Shown here piece after piece: positions 1 through 9,458 of a stretch of 64,000 bases of DNA. The notes under the pieces are model-generated. The model was not told where the DNA came from and did no database searches. It saw nothing but the letters and a program-made list of their open reading frames with translations. Source of the stretch: Shinella sp. CPCC 101442 (GTDB lineage: Bacteria > Pseudomonadota > Alphaproteobacteria > Rhizobiales > Rhizobiaceae). Where the stretch lies: the NCBI RefSeq assembly GCF_024704725.1, contig NZ_JALIQS010000006.1, positions 186,001 through 250,000 on the forward strand. Reading direction: 5' to 3'. A program made the position numbers and the translations under genes. Every line of letters starts with the position of its first letter. Within the stretch, counting starts at the first letter, position 1.

Positions 1-573
1 GCGCTGATGCGGGCCGCCGGAGGCGTCGATGTCTGCGTCGTCTCGGGTGGCGATCCCGGCGTCTTCGCCATGGCGGCTGCGGTCTGCGAGGCAATCGATG
101 CCGGGCCGGAGGAGTGGAAATCCGTCGATCTCACCGTAGTGCCGGGCGTGACCGCCATGTTGGCCGTCGCCGCACGCATCGGTGCGCCGCTCGGCCACGA
201 TTTCTGCGCCATCTCGCTCTCCGATAACCTGAAGCCCTGGGACATCATCGAGAAGCGGCTGCGTATGGTGTCCGAGGCGGGCCTGGTGATCGCGCTCTAC
301 AATCCGATCAGCAAGGCGCGGCCCTGGCAGCTTGGCCGGGCCTTCGAAATCCTGCGCGAAACCCTGCCGGCCACGACCCCGGTCATCTTCGGCCGCGCCG
401 CCGGCCGGCCGGACGAGCGCATGCTGGTCATGCCGCTCGGCGAGGCGGAAGCGGAGCGCGCCGACATGGCGACCTGCGTCGTCATCGGCTCGCCGGAAAC
501 CCGCGTCATTGCCCGGCCCGGCCTGCCGGAGCTGGTCTATACGCCGCGTTTCCTGAAGGACGCCAGCAAATGA
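1..573 (+). CDS. cobJ: Precorrin-3B C17-methyltransferase, 5'-truncated by the window edge
   Basis: This enzyme uses SAM to methylate C17 and drive ring contraction in the aerobic cobalamin pathway. The frame is open from the first base, so the true start lies outside; about 190 residues are visible of a family length near 250. The tetrapyrrole-methylase core is visible as a GGDPGVFAMA loop near visible residue 18 and ALYNPISKARPWQ near residue 99. The last 37 bases overlap the 3' end of cobK on the other strand. cobL and cobM lie downstream on the same strand, which supports the call. The family is clear; the specific CobJ call rests on the motifs plus the cob neighbours. Confidence 0.9.
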   Translation, partial: ALMRAAGGVDVCVVSGGDPGVFAMAAAVCEAIDAGPEEWKSVDLTVVPGVTAMLAVAARIGAPLGHDFCAISLSDNLKPWDIIEKRLRMVSEAGLVIALYNPISKARPWQLGRAFEILRETLPATTPVIFGRAAGRPDERMLVMPLGEAEAERADMATCVVIGSPETRVIARPGLPELVYTPRFLKDASK

Positions 574-1307
574 TCGGCGTGCCGCACCGCATCCTCGACC
601 GTCTCGGCCCGGTGCTCATCGGCGACTGCCGGGCGCTCGACGAGAATGACGGGAAGGCCGAGTGCGCGTGCGGCGATGATTTTTCCGTAGGTCGCGTCTC
701 CGCCGGAATTCTTGCTGACGATCACGTCGATCTTTCTCGTCCGCAGAAGCGCGACCTCTTCCTCCACCGCGAAAGGTCCCCGCGCGAGCAGGTATTCGAC
801 ATCGGGCGCCTCGAGCGGCGGATCGACCGGATCGACGCTGCGCACGAGATAGTGGTGCTGCGGGGCGGCGTCGAAGGTTTTCGCCTCCTGCCGGCCGATG
901 GCGAGGAAGACGCGACGCGGCATCCCACCCAGCGCCGCCACCGCCGCCGTGACCGAGGTGACATGCGTCCAGCGGTCGCCGGAAACCGCCTCCCAGCCAA
1001 GCCGCTCCAGCCGCAGCAGCGGAACGCCGGCCGCCGCCGCTGCCGTGCGGGCATTGGCGGAAATCTGCTTGGCGAAGGGATGGGTCGCGTCGATGAGAAG
1101 ATCGATCGCATGCGTTGCAAGATAGGCTTCAAGGCCCTCCGCGCCGCCAAAACCGCCGGTGCGCACCGGCACGGGTTGCTGCGCGGGATCGAGCGTGCGG
1201 CCGGCGAGCGACAACGTGACGGCAAGATCAGGCCTTTCGCCGAGACGGCCCGCCAGGTCGCGTGCCTCCGTGGTGCCGCCCAATATGAGGATGCGTCGCT
1301 TGTCCAC
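537..1307 (-). CDS. cobK: Precorrin-6A (6x) reductase
   Basis: CobK reduces the precorrin-6A macrocycle with NADPH in aerobic B12 synthesis. The 256-residue product begins [19 protein letters not shown], with the typical N-terminal GGTTEAR nucleotide-binding loop, then DATHPFAKQIS near residue 75 and GGDATYGKIIAARALGLP near the C-terminus. I chose the GTG at 1305-1307 because the upstream extension is not CobK-like and this gives the family length. It lies opposite the other cob genes: its 3' end overlaps cobJ by 37 bp and its 5' end overlaps the likely start of cobL by about 23 bp. Confidence 0.88.
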   Translation of the reverse strand: MDKRRILILGGTTEARDLAGRLGERPDLAVTLSLAGRTLDPAQQPVPVRTGGFGGAEGLEAYLATHAIDLLIDATHPFAKQISANARTAAAAAGVPLLRLERLGWEAVSGDRWTHVTSVTAAVAALGGMPRRVFLAIGRQEAKTFDAAPQHHYLVRSVDPVDPPLEAPDVEYLLARGPFAVEEEVALLRTRKIDVIVSKNSGGDATYGKIIAARALGLPVILVERPAVADEHRAETVEDAVRHADHLLASFRKRGV

Positions 1308-2562
1308 GCCTGATCGATCCCTTGTGCCTGCCGCCCCGTGGCTTTCCATCGTCGGGATCGGCGAGGACGGTCTAGCCGGTCTCGGCGAAGAGGCCAAGGC
1401 CGCGATAAGCCGCGCGGACATCGTCTTCGGCGGCGCGCGGCACCTGGAGCTTGCGGATACGGCCATTCGCGGCGAGCGCTGCGGCTGGCTCAGCCCGTTC
1501 GAGCGCTCCGTGGAGGCGGTTCTGGCCGTACGCGGACGACCGGCCGTCGTGCTCGCCTCGGGCGATCCCTTTTTCTACGGCGTCGGCGTGACGCTCTCGC
1601 GCCGCATCCCGCGTGCGGAAATGCGGGTCTTCCCCGCGCCCTCTGCCTTCAGCCTCGCGGCATCCCGCATGGGCTGGGCGTTGCAGGATGCCGTTTGCCT
1701 GTCGCTGCACGGTCGACCTATCGACCTGATCCGCCCGCATCTGCATCCGGGCAGTCGCATCCTCGCACTGACGTCCGACAGTGACGGTCCTGCTGCGCTC
1801 GCCGCCCTGCTCGCTGAAAGCGGTTTTGGAAGATCGACGCTGACGGTTCTCGAAGCGCTCGGTGGAGCACGCGAACGCACAAGCAGCCAGCAGGCGAAAA
1901 CCTTCGCGCTGGCGGATGCCGACATGCTGAATGTCTGCGCGGTAGAGGTTTCGGCCGACGAGACGGCGCGTATTCTCGCCTATACGCCGGGTCTCGACGA
2001 CGCGCTTTTCGAGCATGACGGCCAGATCACCAAGCGCGAGGTGCGCGCGCTGAGCCTCTCGGCGCTGGCGCCGAAGCGGGGTGAACTGCTGTGGGATGTC
2101 GGGGGCGGTTCCGGCTCCATCGGCATCGAATGGATGCTTGCCGATCCCTCGCTCAGGGCGATCGCCATCGAGGGCCATAGCGACCGCGCCGCGCGCATCC
2201 GGCGCAATGCGCAGAATTTCGGCGTGCCGGGCCTTGTCGTCGTGGAAGGCACCGCGCCCGCGGCGCTGGAAGGGCTCGCTGCGCCCGATGCCATCTTCAT
2301 CGGCGGCGGCGGCAGCGAGGCGGGCGTGATGGCGGCGGCGCTGGCCGGGCTGAAGCCCGGCGGCCGGCTCGTCGCCAATGCGGTGACGACGGAAATGGAG
2401 GCGGTGCTGCTTTCCCGCCATGCCCGGCTGGGCGGGTCGCTCATTCGCATCGATATCGCCCGCGCGTCGCCTGTCGGACAGATGACGGGCTGGAGGCCGG
2501 CCATGCCGGTCACGCAATGGAGCTGGGTGAAGCCGGCCAAACAGTTTGAGGATCAGCAATGA
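1285..2562 (+). CDS. cobL: Precorrin-6Y C5,15-methyltransferase (decarboxylating), CbiE-CbiT fusion
   Basis: CobL methylates C5 and C15 of precorrin-6B and removes the C12 acetate carboxyl. Its two halves are both visible: an N-terminal CbiE-type tetrapyrrole methylase ([12 protein letters not shown], then [11 protein letters not shown]) and a C-terminal CbiT-type Rossmann methyltransferase with the SAM loop [17 protein letters not shown]. The length, about 425 residues, fits the fused aerobic enzyme. Start candidates are ATG 1285, ATG 1291 and GTG 1324; none has a strong ribosome site. The 5' end overlaps divergent cobK. The stop overlaps the cobM start as ATGA, so cobL and cobM are probably translationally coupled. 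Confidence 0.92.
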   Translation: MRMRRLSTPDRSLVPAAPWLSIVGIGEDGLAGLGEEAKAAISRADIVFGGARHLELADTAIRGERCGWLSPFERSVEAVLAVRGRPAVVLASGDPFFYGVGVTLSRRIPRAEMRVFPAPSAFSLAASRMGWALQDAVCLSLHGRPIDLIRPHLHPGSRILALTSDSDGPAALAALLAESGFGRSTLTVLEALGGARERTSSQQAKTFALADADMLNVCAVEVSADETARILAYTPGLDDALFEHDGQITKREVRALSLSALAPKRGELLWDVGGGSGSIGIEWMLADPSLRAIAIEGHSDRAARIRRNAQNFGVPGLVVVEGTAPAALEGLAAPDAIFIGGGGSEAGVMAAALAGLKPGGRLVANAVTTEMEAVLLSRHARLGGSLIRIDIARASPVGQMTGWRPAMPVTQWSWVKPAKQFEDQQ

Positions 2563-3323
2563 CCGTTCACTTCATCGGCGCCGGCCCGGGTGCCGCCGAC
2601 CTTATCACCGTGCGTGGCCGCGACCTCATCGGTAAATGCCCGGTCTGCCTCTATGCCGGCTCGATCGTCTCACCGGAGCTTCTGCAATATTGCCCGCCCG
2701 GTGCGCGCATCGTGGACACCGCGCCGATGTCGCTCGACGAGATCGAGGCGGAATATATCAGGGCCGATGCGGCGGGCGAGGACGTGGCGCGGCTGCATTC
2801 GGGCGACCTTTCGGTGTGGAGCGCCGTTGCCGAGCAAATCCGGCGGCTCGCGAAAAACGGCATCGGCTATACGATGACGCCGGGCGTGCCCTCCTTTGCG
2901 GCCGCCGCCGCAGCGCTTGGCCGCGAACTCACCATTCCCGCCGTGGCGCAGAGCCTCGTGCTCACCCGCGTTTCCGGCCGCGCCTCGCCGATGCCGAACC
3001 GGGAGACGTTGCAGGGATTTGGCGCGACGGGCGCGACGCTCGCCATCCACCTCGCCATTCATGCGCTCGACCAGGTGGTGACGGAACTGACGCCGCTCTA
3101 TGGCGCCGATTGCCCGGTGGCGATCGTCGTCAAGGCCTCCTGGCCGGATGAGCGCGTCGTGCGCGGCACGCTTTCCGACATCACGGCGCAGGTGGCGCAG
3201 GAGCCAATCGAGCGCACCGCGCTGATCTTCGTCGGCCATTCGCTGGCGGCGGAGGATTTTCGCGAAAGCTCGCTCTACGATCCCGCCTATCAGCGTCGTT
3301 TTCGCGGCCGCGACGGGTTCTAG
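2559..3323 (+). CDS. cobM: Precorrin-4 C11-methyltransferase
   Basis: CobM transfers a methyl group from SAM to C11 of precorrin-4. The 254-residue protein starts [20 protein letters not shown], the classic tetrapyrrole methylase start, and carries [16 protein letters not shown] and [15 protein letters not shown], which are characteristic of CobM/CbiF. It begins inside the cobL stop (ATGA) and is the last gene of this visible cob segment. Its TAG stop forms the edge of a palindromic intergenic repeat. The gene looks complete and ordinary. Confidence 0.93.
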   Translation: MTVHFIGAGPGAADLITVRGRDLIGKCPVCLYAGSIVSPELLQYCPPGARIVDTAPMSLDEIEAEYIRADAAGEDVARLHSGDLSVWSAVAEQIRRLAKNGIGYTMTPGVPSFAAAAAALGRELTIPAVAQSLVLTRVSGRASPMPNRETLQGFGATGATLAIHLAIHALDQVVTELTPLYGADCPVAIVVKASWPDERVVRGTLSDITAQVAQEPIERTALIFVGHSLAAEDFRESSLYDPAYQRRFRGRDGF

Positions 3324-3373
3324 CGCATTTCCGGGCGCAAAACCGCGTCGCACTTTTGCTGGAAGCGCTTTAG
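3321..3373. repeat. Palindromic intergenic repeat between cobM and the LysR gene
   Basis: Between two convergent genes lies an imperfect dyad with outer arms AGCGC...GCGCT and inner TTCC...GGAA, enclosing GGGCGCAAAACCGCG and CACTTTTGC. From memory, this AGCATTTCC / GCAAAACCG / CACTTTTGCTGGAA layout recurs in many rhizobial intergenic spaces. It fills nearly the whole spacer and may double as a bidirectional terminator, but there is no clear T-tract. The family assignment is recall, not a search result. Confidence 0.5.
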
Positions 3374-4245
3374 GCAAGAAGCGCCTCGAAGGCGAGCGCG
3401 GCCTTGGAGCGGTAGCGCTCCTTGTGCCGCAGCAGGCGAAAGGCCCGTTCCGGCAGGTCGAAGCCGACGGGTGACAATCGCCCGGCCGCGATGTCGTCCG
3501 CAACGACGGCAAACGAGACCGCCGTCAGCGCATTGCCGGTGAGCACCGCGCTGCGCACGGCCTCGTTGGAGGGGAGCGACAGCATCACGTCAAGCGCATC
3601 CTCCTTCACGCCATGCGCCGCAAGTGTCGCGGTAAGGGCGCTGCGCGTGCCGGAGCCCGGCTCACGCAACACCCAGCGGGCCGATGCCAGCGTTTTGGCA
3701 TCCGCCGGCTGGCCGGCGAGCGGATGGCCGGGCGGCGCCACGATCATCACCCGGTCGCGGGCGACGATGCGCTCGGCCAGGGCGGGGTGGTCCACGGCGC
3801 CTTCGACAAAGCCCAGTTCCGCCTGCCCGTCCAGCACGGCCTCCGCGACATGTTCGGTGTTGCTGGCCTCGAGCCTGACATCGATGGCCGGATAGGCTGC
3901 CTTGAAGCGCATCAGCCGTGGCGGCAGCCAGGAACCCGCGACCGTCTGGCTTGCCGCGAGCGTCAGCGTGCCGCGCTTCAGGCCGCCGATTTCGGTGAGG
4001 AAGAGGTCGGCGCTCGCCGCCCGTGCGAGCGTCGCCTTCGCCTCGGGCAGAAAGGCCTCACCCGTTTGCGTCAGCTCGATGCGCCGGCCCGTACGGTGAA
4101 ACAGCGCGATACCGTAGCGCTCCTCCAGCACGCGGATTGCCGAGCTGACGGCCGATGGTGTGAGGTTCAGTGCCTCGGCCGCCTGGGTCAGGTGCTCACG
4201 CTCCGCCACGGCGATGAAAATGCGGAGCTGTTCGAGCGTCATCAT
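3370..4245 (-). CDS. LysR-family transcriptional regulator (divergent from YeiH-type exporter)
   Basis: This is a 291-residue LysR-type regulator. The N-terminal helix-turn-helix is clear (LRIFIAVAEREHLTQAAEALNL, then TPSAVSSAIRVLE, residues about 6-43), followed by the linker helix and a periplasmic-binding-like effector domain (LTLAASQTVAGSWLPP, then GFVEG). Two adjacent ATGs (4245, 4242) are possible starts. It is divergent from the YeiH-family gene, an arrangement well known for the YeiE/CbbR-like branch, so it probably controls that gene. A TTCGAT-N3-ATCGAA dyad lies just upstream of its start. The effector is unknown; sulfur compounds are a guess from the neighbour. Confidence 0.88.
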   Translation of the reverse strand: MMTLEQLRIFIAVAEREHLTQAAEALNLTPSAVSSAIRVLEERYGIALFHRTGRRIELTQTGEAFLPEAKATLARAASADLFLTEIGGLKRGTLTLAASQTVAGSWLPPRLMRFKAAYPAIDVRLEASNTEHVAEAVLDGQAELGFVEGAVDHPALAERIVARDRVMIVAPPGHPLAGQPADAKTLASARWVLREPGSGTRSALTATLAAHGVKEDALDVMLSLPSNEAVRSAVLTGNALTAVSFAVVADDIAAGRLSPVGFDLPERAFRLLRHKERYRSKAALAFEALLA

Positions 4246-4248
4246 CTG

Positions 4249-4298
4249 TTCGATCCAATCGAATGAAATGTGCGATATTTACCGATGGATCGAATGAA
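4249..4298. promoter_or_regulatory. Candidate LysR operator between the divergent genes
   Basis: A perfect interrupted palindrome TTCGAT-CCA-ATCGAA sits at 4249-4263. The 10-mer ATCGAATGAA at 4258-4267 recurs as a direct repeat at 4289-4298, 31 bp (three helical turns) away. This fits a LysR regulator contacting recognition and activation sites between divergent promoters. No binding data; inference from symmetry and position. Confidence 0.5.
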
Positions 4299-4320
4299 TT
4301 TTCAAGCGCACGTTTGGCGC

Positions 4321-5355
4321 ATGGAAAATTCAGCCAATAATCGCAAGAATCTTGGAATTCGATCCCTCCTTCCCGGTGTCATTCTCTCGGCGCTGGTCTC
4401 CGGCGTCGCCCTTGTCGTCGAGCGGCTGGAACTGCGGCTGACGGGCGGTGCCTGGATCGAGGCGCTGGTGTTGGCGATCCTCGTCGGCGCTCTCTGCCGG
4501 CTGCTGTTGCGCCGGCCGGAAGTTTTCGATCCGGGTATCGCCTTTTCGGCAAAGTATTTTCTGGAGATTGCCATCGTGCTGCTTGGCGCGGGTGTAAGTG
4601 CGACGGCGGTCGCGGAAATGGGCTTTCCGCTCATCGGGGCCATTGCGATCGTGGTCGGCGTCGCCCTCCTCGCAAGCTATGCGATCGGTCGTGGGCTGGG
4701 GCTTTCCCGCTCCGTTGCGCTGCTTGTCGCCTGCGGCAACTCGATCTGCGGCAATTCCGCGATCGCCGCGACGGCGCCCGTCATCCGGGCGGATGCGGAG
4801 GATGTCGCCTCTTCCATCGCCTTTACCGCGGTTCTGGGCATGCTGACCGTGCTCGCCCTGCCGGTGCTGGTGCCGTTGCTCGGGCTTTCGGCGACGGGCT
4901 ATGGCGTGATGGCGGGCATGACGGTCTATGCGGTGCCGCAGGTGCTGGCCGCCACCGCGCCGGTCTCGGCGCTCAGCATCCAGATCGGCACCTTCGTCAA
5001 GCTGGTGCGGGTGCTGATGCTCGGTCCGGTCATCTTCCTGCTGTCGCTCGCCTCCGGCACCGCGCGCGGAGAACGTCCGGCGATCCACCGGCTGGTGCCG
5101 TGGTTCATCCTCGGTTTCCTCGCGCTGCTTTTTGCCCGCAGCGTCGGCCTTGTCGATGCCGCGCTCGCGGGCCGGATGAGTGACGTCGCGACGGCCTTGA
5201 CGATCCTTTCCATGGCAGCCCTCGGGCTCGGCATCGATCTTCGCCGGGTGATGCGCGCCGGCCCGCGCGTGACGGTTGCGGTGGTGCTGTCGCTCGGTGT
5301 CCTCATGGCCGCGAGCTACGTCATGGTGCTGCTTCTCGACCTTGCGACGGCCTGA
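4321..5355 (+). CDS. YeiH/UPF0324 family membrane protein (putative sulfate exporter)
   Basis: This 344-residue inner-membrane protein belongs to the YeiH/UPF0324 family, annotated by homology as putative sulfate exporters. It has about ten hydrophobic segments and the family hallmark CGNSICGNSAIAATAPVI around residues 138-155. Upstream in-frame ATGs at 4285 and 4294 lie inside the suspected LysR operator, so ATG 4321 (MENSANNRKNLG) is preferred; none has a convincing ribosome site. The start is therefore uncertain by up to 12 residues. Transport substrate is not established from sequence. Confidence 0.85.
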   Translation: MENSANNRKNLGIRSLLPGVILSALVSGVALVVERLELRLTGGAWIEALVLAILVGALCRLLLRRPEVFDPGIAFSAKYFLEIAIVLLGAGVSATAVAEMGFPLIGAIAIVVGVALLASYAIGRGLGLSRSVALLVACGNSICGNSAIAATAPVIRADAEDVASSIAFTAVLGMLTVLALPVLVPLLGLSATGYGVMAGMTVYAVPQVLAATAPVSALSIQIGTFVKLVRVLMLGPVIFLLSLASGTARGERPAIHRLVPWFILGFLALLFARSVGLVDAALAGRMSDVATALTILSMAALGLGIDLRRVMRAGPRVTVAVVLSLGVLMAASYVMVLLLDLATA

Positions 5356-5361
5356 GAAGCC

Positions 5362-8300
5362 TCAGGCCGCGTTTTCCCGCACGGTCGAGGGCACGTAGTT
5401 GAGCACCGGCCCGAGCCAGCGCTCGACCTCGGAAACCGTCATGCCCTTGCGGCGGGCATAGTCCTCCACCTGGTCACGCTCCACCTTGGCGACGCCGAAA
5501 TAGTAGCTTTCGGGCGAGGCGATGTAGAGGCCGGAGACGGAGGAGCCGGGCCACATGGCAAAACTCTCCGTCAGCGTCACGCCGATCTCTCTTTCCGCAT
5601 CGAGCAGGCGGAAGAGGGCGGTCTTTTCCGTGTGGTCGGGCTGGGCGGGGTAGCCCGGCGCCGGGCGGATGCCGGCATAGGGCTCGCCGATGAGATCGGT
5701 CGGGGCAAAGGTCTCGTCGGCTGCATAGCCCCAGAGCTCCTTGCGCACGACTTCGTGCATGCGCTCGGCGAAGGCCTCGGCGAAGCGGTCGGCCAGCGCC
5801 TTGACGAGGATCGAGTTGTAATCGTCGTTCGCCCGCTCGAAGCGTTCGGCGATGGCGATCTCGCCGATGCCCGCCGTCACGACAAAGCCGCCGAGATAGT
5901 CCTGCTTGCCGCTGTCTACCGGAGCGACGAAGTCGGACAGGGCGACGTTCGGCCGGCCGTCGCGCTTGGAAAGCTGCTGGCGCAGTGTGAAGAAGGTCGC
6001 AAGGTCCTTGTCGCGTGCCTCGTCGGTGAAGAGGCGGATATCGTCTCCGACGGTGCCGGCCGGCCAGAAGCCGACGACGGCCTTCGGGGTGAACCATTTT
6101 TCCGCGATGATTTTTTCCAGCATCGCCTGTGCGTCCGCAAAGAGCTGGCGGGCGGCCGGGCCCTGCTTCTCGTCATCGAGGATTTTCGGATAGACGCCCT
6201 TCAGTTCCCAGGTCTGGAAGAACGGCGTCCAGTCGATATAGCGGGCGAGGTCGGCGAGATCCCAGTCCTGCCAGACGCGGGTGCCGAGGAAGGACGGCAC
6301 CTTCGGCCGATAGGCGGACCAGTCGGCCTTGAAGGCGTTGTCACGGGCCTTGGCGAGCGGCAGGCGCTGTTTTTCCGCTTCGCTGCGCGCATGGGCATCG
6401 GCCACCTTGCGGTATTCCGCCTGCAGCGTCTCGACGTAACCGGGCTTCATTTCGGCCGACAGCAGGCTGCCGACGACGCCGACGGCGCGACTGGCATCGG
6501 TGACATAAACGGTCTGGCCGCGATCGTAGCGCGGGTGGATTTTCACCGCCGTATGAACCCGGCTCGTCGTTGCTCCACCGATGAGGAGGGGGATGTCGAA
6601 GCCCTCGCGCTCCATTTCCGAGGCGACATGCACCATCTCGTCGAGCGAGGGGGTGATGAGGCCGGACAGGCCGATGATATCGACCTTCTCGACCTTGGCC
6701 GTCTCGAGGATCTTCGTCGCCGGCACCATGACACCGAGGTCGATGATCTCGTAATTGTTGCAGGCGAGCACGACGCCGACGATGTTCTTGCCGATATCGT
6801 GCACGTCGCCCTTGACGGTGGCCATCAGGATTTTCCCCGCGCTCTGGCGTTCGCCGGTGCCGCCATTGGCAAGCTTTTCGGCCTCCATGTAGGGCAAGAG
6901 CACGGCGACGGCCTGCTTCATGACACGAGCGGATTTGACGACCTGGGGCAGGAACATCTTTCCGGCGCCAAAAAGGTCGCCGACGACGTTCATGCCGGCC
7001 ATCAGGGGGCCTTCGATGACATGCAGCGGACGTTGGGCGTTCTGCCGCGCCGCCTCCGTGTCTTCTTCAACGAATTCGGTGATGCCGTTGACGAGGGCGT
7101 GTTCGAGGCGTTTTTCCACCGTCCAGTCGCGCCAGGCAAGATCGCGTTCCCGGGCCTCCTTGCCGGCCGCGCCCTTGAAGCGTTCGGCGATATCGAGCAG
7201 GCGTTCGGTCGCCGTGCCGCCGGCCTTGGGGACGCGGTTCAAAACCACATCCTCGCAGGCCTCGCGCAGGTCGGCCTCGATCGTATCGTAGACGACAAGC
7301 TGGCCGGCGTTGACGATGCCCATGTCCATGCCAGCCTGGATGGCGTGGTAGAGGAAGACGGCGTGCATCGCCTCGCGCACGGGCTCGTTGCCGCGGAAGG
7401 AGAAGGAGAGATTCGAGACGCCGCCTGAAATATGGGCATGCGGCAGCGTAGCGGTGATTTCTGCGGTCGCCTCGATGAAATCGACGCCGTAGTTGTCGTG
7501 CTCCTCGATGCCTGTGGCGACGGCGAAGATATTGGGGTCGAAGACGATGTCTTCCGGTGCGAGGCCGGCAATTTCGGTGAGGATTTTATAGGCGCGCGTG
7601 CAGATTTCCACCTTGCGCGCCTTCGTGTCCGCCTGTCCTTTTTCGTCGAAAGCCATGACGACGACCGCGGCGCCATAGGCCTTCACGAGTTTGGCGTGGT
7701 GCAGGAAGGCTTCCTCGCCTTCCTTCAGCGAGATCGAATTGACGAGCGGCTTGCCCTGCACGCATTTCAGGCCGGCCTCGATGACTTCCCATTTCGAGCT
7801 GTCGATCATCACGGGGACGCGGGCGATGTCGGGTTCGGCGGCGATGAGGTTCAGATATTCCACCATCGCCCTGGCGGAATCGATGAGACCCTCGTCCATG
7901 TTGATATCGATGATCTGCGCGCCGTTCGCCACCTGGTCGCGCGCGACGTCGAGCGCGGCCGCGTAGTCACCCGCCGTGATCAGCTTGCGGAATTTGGCCG
8001 AGCCCGTGACGTTGGTGCGCTCGCCGACATTCACGAAAGGAATGGCGTCGGTCAGCGTGAAAGGCTCGAGGCCGGAAAGACGCATATGGCGCGGGATGGC
8101 CGGAATGGCGCGGGGTCGGTGACGCGAAGCGGCCTCGGCAATCGCGCGAATGTGGTCCGGGGTCGAGCCGCAGCAGCCGCCGACGATGTTGACCAGCCCG
8201 TCGCGCATGAACCCTTCGATCTGGGCGGCCATCTCGTCCGGCGTCTCGTCATACTGGCCAAACGCATTGGGCAGGCCGGCATTGGGGTAGGCGCAGACGA

Positions 8301-9153
8301 AGGTTTCGGCGATGCCGGAGATTTCGGCGAGATGGGCGCGCATCGCATTTGCGCCAAGGGCGCAGTTGAGGCCGATGGAGAACGGGTCCGCGTGGCGCAC
8401 GGAGTTCCAGAACGCCTCGGGCGTCTGGCCCGACAGGGTGCGGCCGGAGAGATCGGTGATGGTGCCCGAGATCATGACGGGCAGGTCGATGCCCTTTTCC
8501 TCGAACACTTCCCGCGTCGCGAAGATCGCGGCCTTGGCATTCAGCGTGTCGAAGATGGTTTCGATGAGGATGATGTCGGCGCCGCCGTCGATGAGGCCGC
8601 GCACCTGATCGGCATAGGCGATGCGCAGGTCGTCGAAGGAGACGGCGCGGTAACCGGGATTGTTGACGTCGGGCGAAATGGAGGCGGTTCGGTTCGTCGG
8701 CCCGAGCGCGCCGGCAACGAAGCGGCGACGGCCGTCCTTTTCCTGCGCGCGCAGGCAGGCGCGGCGGGCAAGGCGCGCGCCGTCGCGGTTCAGTTCATAG
8801 ACCATGTCTTCCATGCCGTAATCGGCCTGGGCGATGGTGGTGGAGGAGAAGGTGTTGGTTTCGAGGATGTCGGCGCCCGCCAGCGCATAGCGGTAGTGGA
8901 TGTCCTCGATCGCGCCCGGCTGGGTCAGCGTCAGGAGGTCGTTGTTGCCCTGCTGGTGGCAGGCGCAGTCGCCGAAGCGGTCGCCACGGAAATCGTCCTC
9001 GACCAGTTTCAGCGTCTGGATTTCCGTACCCATCGCTCCGTCGAGCACCAGAATGCGCTCGCGCGCAGCGCTCTCAAGCGCCGAGCGAATCTCGGCGCCA
9101 TTCCGTTTCGGCTGTTCAGGGCCGAACAGGGTGTCCAGGTGGGATGCGGCCAT
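5362..9153 (-). CDS. metH: Cobalamin-dependent methionine synthase
   Basis: MetH transfers the methyl group of 5-methyltetrahydrofolate to homocysteine through cob(I)alamin. The 1263-residue protein shows all four modules. The homocysteine-binding domain has [12 protein letters not shown] and zinc cysteines in GLNCALG and [11 protein letters not shown]. The folate domain has [15 protein letters not shown]. The B12 domain has the cobalt-ligating [12 protein letters not shown] near residue 783. The C-terminal SAM/activation domain includes [15 protein letters not shown] chose ATG 9153 because GGAGGG lies about 8 bases upstream; a start at 9195 would fall inside the palindrome. The leader carries a hairpin overlapping that ribosome site and a SahR-like operator. 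Confidence 0.97.
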   Translation of the reverse strand: MAASHLDTLFGPEQPKRNGAEIRSALESAARERILVLDGAMGTEIQTLKLVEDDFRGDRFGDCACHQQGNNDLLTLTQPGAIEDIHYRYALAGADILETNTFSSTTIAQADYGMEDMVYELNRDGARLARRACLRAQEKDGRRRFVAGALGPTNRTASISPDVNNPGYRAVSFDDLRIAYADQVRGLIDGGADIILIETIFDTLNAKAAIFATREVFEEKGIDLPVMISGTITDLSGRTLSGQTPEAFWNSVRHADPFSIGLNCALGANAMRAHLAEISGIAETFVCAYPNAGLPNAFGQYDETPDEMAAQIEGFMRDGLVNIVGGCCGSTPDHIRAIAEAASRHRPRAIPAIPRHMRLSGLEPFTLTDAIPFVNVGERTNVTGSAKFRKLITAGDYAAALDVARDQVANGAQIIDINMDEGLIDSARAMVEYLNLIAAEPDIARVPVMIDSSKWEVIEAGLKCVQGKPLVNSISLKEGEEAFLHHAKLVKAYGAAVVVMAFDEKGQADTKARKVEICTRAYKILTEIAGLAPEDIVFDPNIFAVATGIEEHDNYGVDFIEATAEITATLPHAHISGGVSNLSFSFRGNEPVREAMHAVFLYHAIQAGMDMGIVNAGQLVVYDTIEADLREACEDVVLNRVPKAGGTATERLLDIAERFKGAAGKEARERDLAWRDWTVEKRLEHALVNGITEFVEEDTEAARQNAQRPLHVIEGPLMAGMNVVGDLFGAGKMFLPQVVKSARVMKQAVAVLLPYMEAEKLANGGTGERQSAGKILMATVKGDVHDIGKNIVGVVLACNNYEIIDLGVMVPATKILETAKVEKVDIIGLSGLITPSLDEMVHVASEMEREGFDIPLLIGGATTSRVHTAVKIHPRYDRGQTVYVTDASRAVGVVGSLLSAEMKPGYVETLQAEYRKVADAHARSEAEKQRLPLAKARDNAFKADWSAYRPKVPSFLGTRVWQDWDLADLARYIDWTPFFQTWELKGVYPKILDDEKQGPAARQLFADAQAMLEKIIAEKWFTPKAVVGFWPAGTVGDDIRLFTDEARDKDLATFFTLRQQLSKRDGRPNVALSDFVAPVDSGKQDYLGGFVVTAGIGEIAIAERFERANDDYNSILVKALADRFAEAFAERMHEVVRKELWGYAADETFAPTDLIGEPYAGIRPAPGYPAQPDHTEKTALFRLLDAEREIGVTLTESFAMWPGSSVSGLYIASPESYYFGVAKVERDQVEDYARRKGMTVSEVERWLGPVLNYVPSTVRENAA

Positions 9154-9160
9154 GGGAAAA

Positions 9161-9190
9161 CCCTCCGATGCAGGCGATACTGCATCGGAG
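9161..9190 (-). promoter_or_regulatory. metH ribosome-binding site partly inside a 10-bp stem-loop
   Basis: On the minus strand the metH leader has a perfect 10-bp stem (CTCCGATGCA paired with TGCATCGGAG, 9163-9190) with an 8-nt loop. The 3' arm ends in GGAG, which is part of the GGAGGG Shine-Dalgarno sequence (9161-9166). Folding would mask the ribosome site, so this could be a translational switch or a protein-controlled element. It does not resemble the SAM-II consensus that I know. Confidence 0.5.
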
Positions 9191-9193
9191 TTC

Positions 9194-9213
9194 ACATAAA
9201 GATATCTTTATGT
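9194..9213. promoter_or_regulatory. Perfect 20-bp palindrome upstream of metH, SahR-like operator
   Basis: ACATAAAGATATCTTTATGT is a perfect 20-bp palindrome 41 bp upstream of the metH start. From memory it resembles the AAAGATATCTTT core described for SahR, an ArsR-family repressor that responds to S-adenosylhomocysteine and controls metH and related genes in Proteobacteria. A partial copy (ACCTTTATG) follows at 9220-9228. Repressor identity is inference; no SahR gene is in this window. Confidence 0.65.
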
Positions 9214-9237
9214 CAATATACCTTTATGCGCTTGACC

Positions 9238-9453
9238 CTAGTGTTTAGGTCCGTCCGCGCCCGCGAGGGAGGCAAACAGCGTCCTGAGGCGGAGGATATC
9301 GGGATCGGCGCTTTGGCAGCGGGCGAGATTTTCCACCTCCTTCAGCGCCTCGACCGCAAGGTCGGCGCCGCGCGGCTGCCAGAGCAGCCAGGAGATGAAG
9401 ACGGATTCCGGCTTGCCGGTGCCGGATGGCTTGATGTCGGTGAATTGAAACAT
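9238..9453 (-). CDS. Small protein of unknown function downstream of the cobalamin riboswitch
   Basis: This 71-residue protein (MFQFTDIKPSGTGKPESVF...) has no family I recognise. It is soluble, with a WLLWQPRGADLAVEALKEVENLA helix-like middle and no signal peptide. I chose ATG 9453 because GGGGAAG lies a few bases upstream; an alternative ATG at 9498 adds 15 residues whose DNA contains a strong hairpin. It is the first gene after the cobalamin riboswitch and ends 84 bp before metH on the same strand, so it could be co-transcribed with metH. Its coding reality rests on position, a ribosome site and a plausible protein-like sequence. Confidence 0.6.
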   Translation of the reverse strand: MFQFTDIKPSGTGKPESVFISWLLWQPRGADLAVEALKEVENLARCQSADPDILRLRTLFASLAGADGPKH

Positions 9454-9458
9454 TTCTT

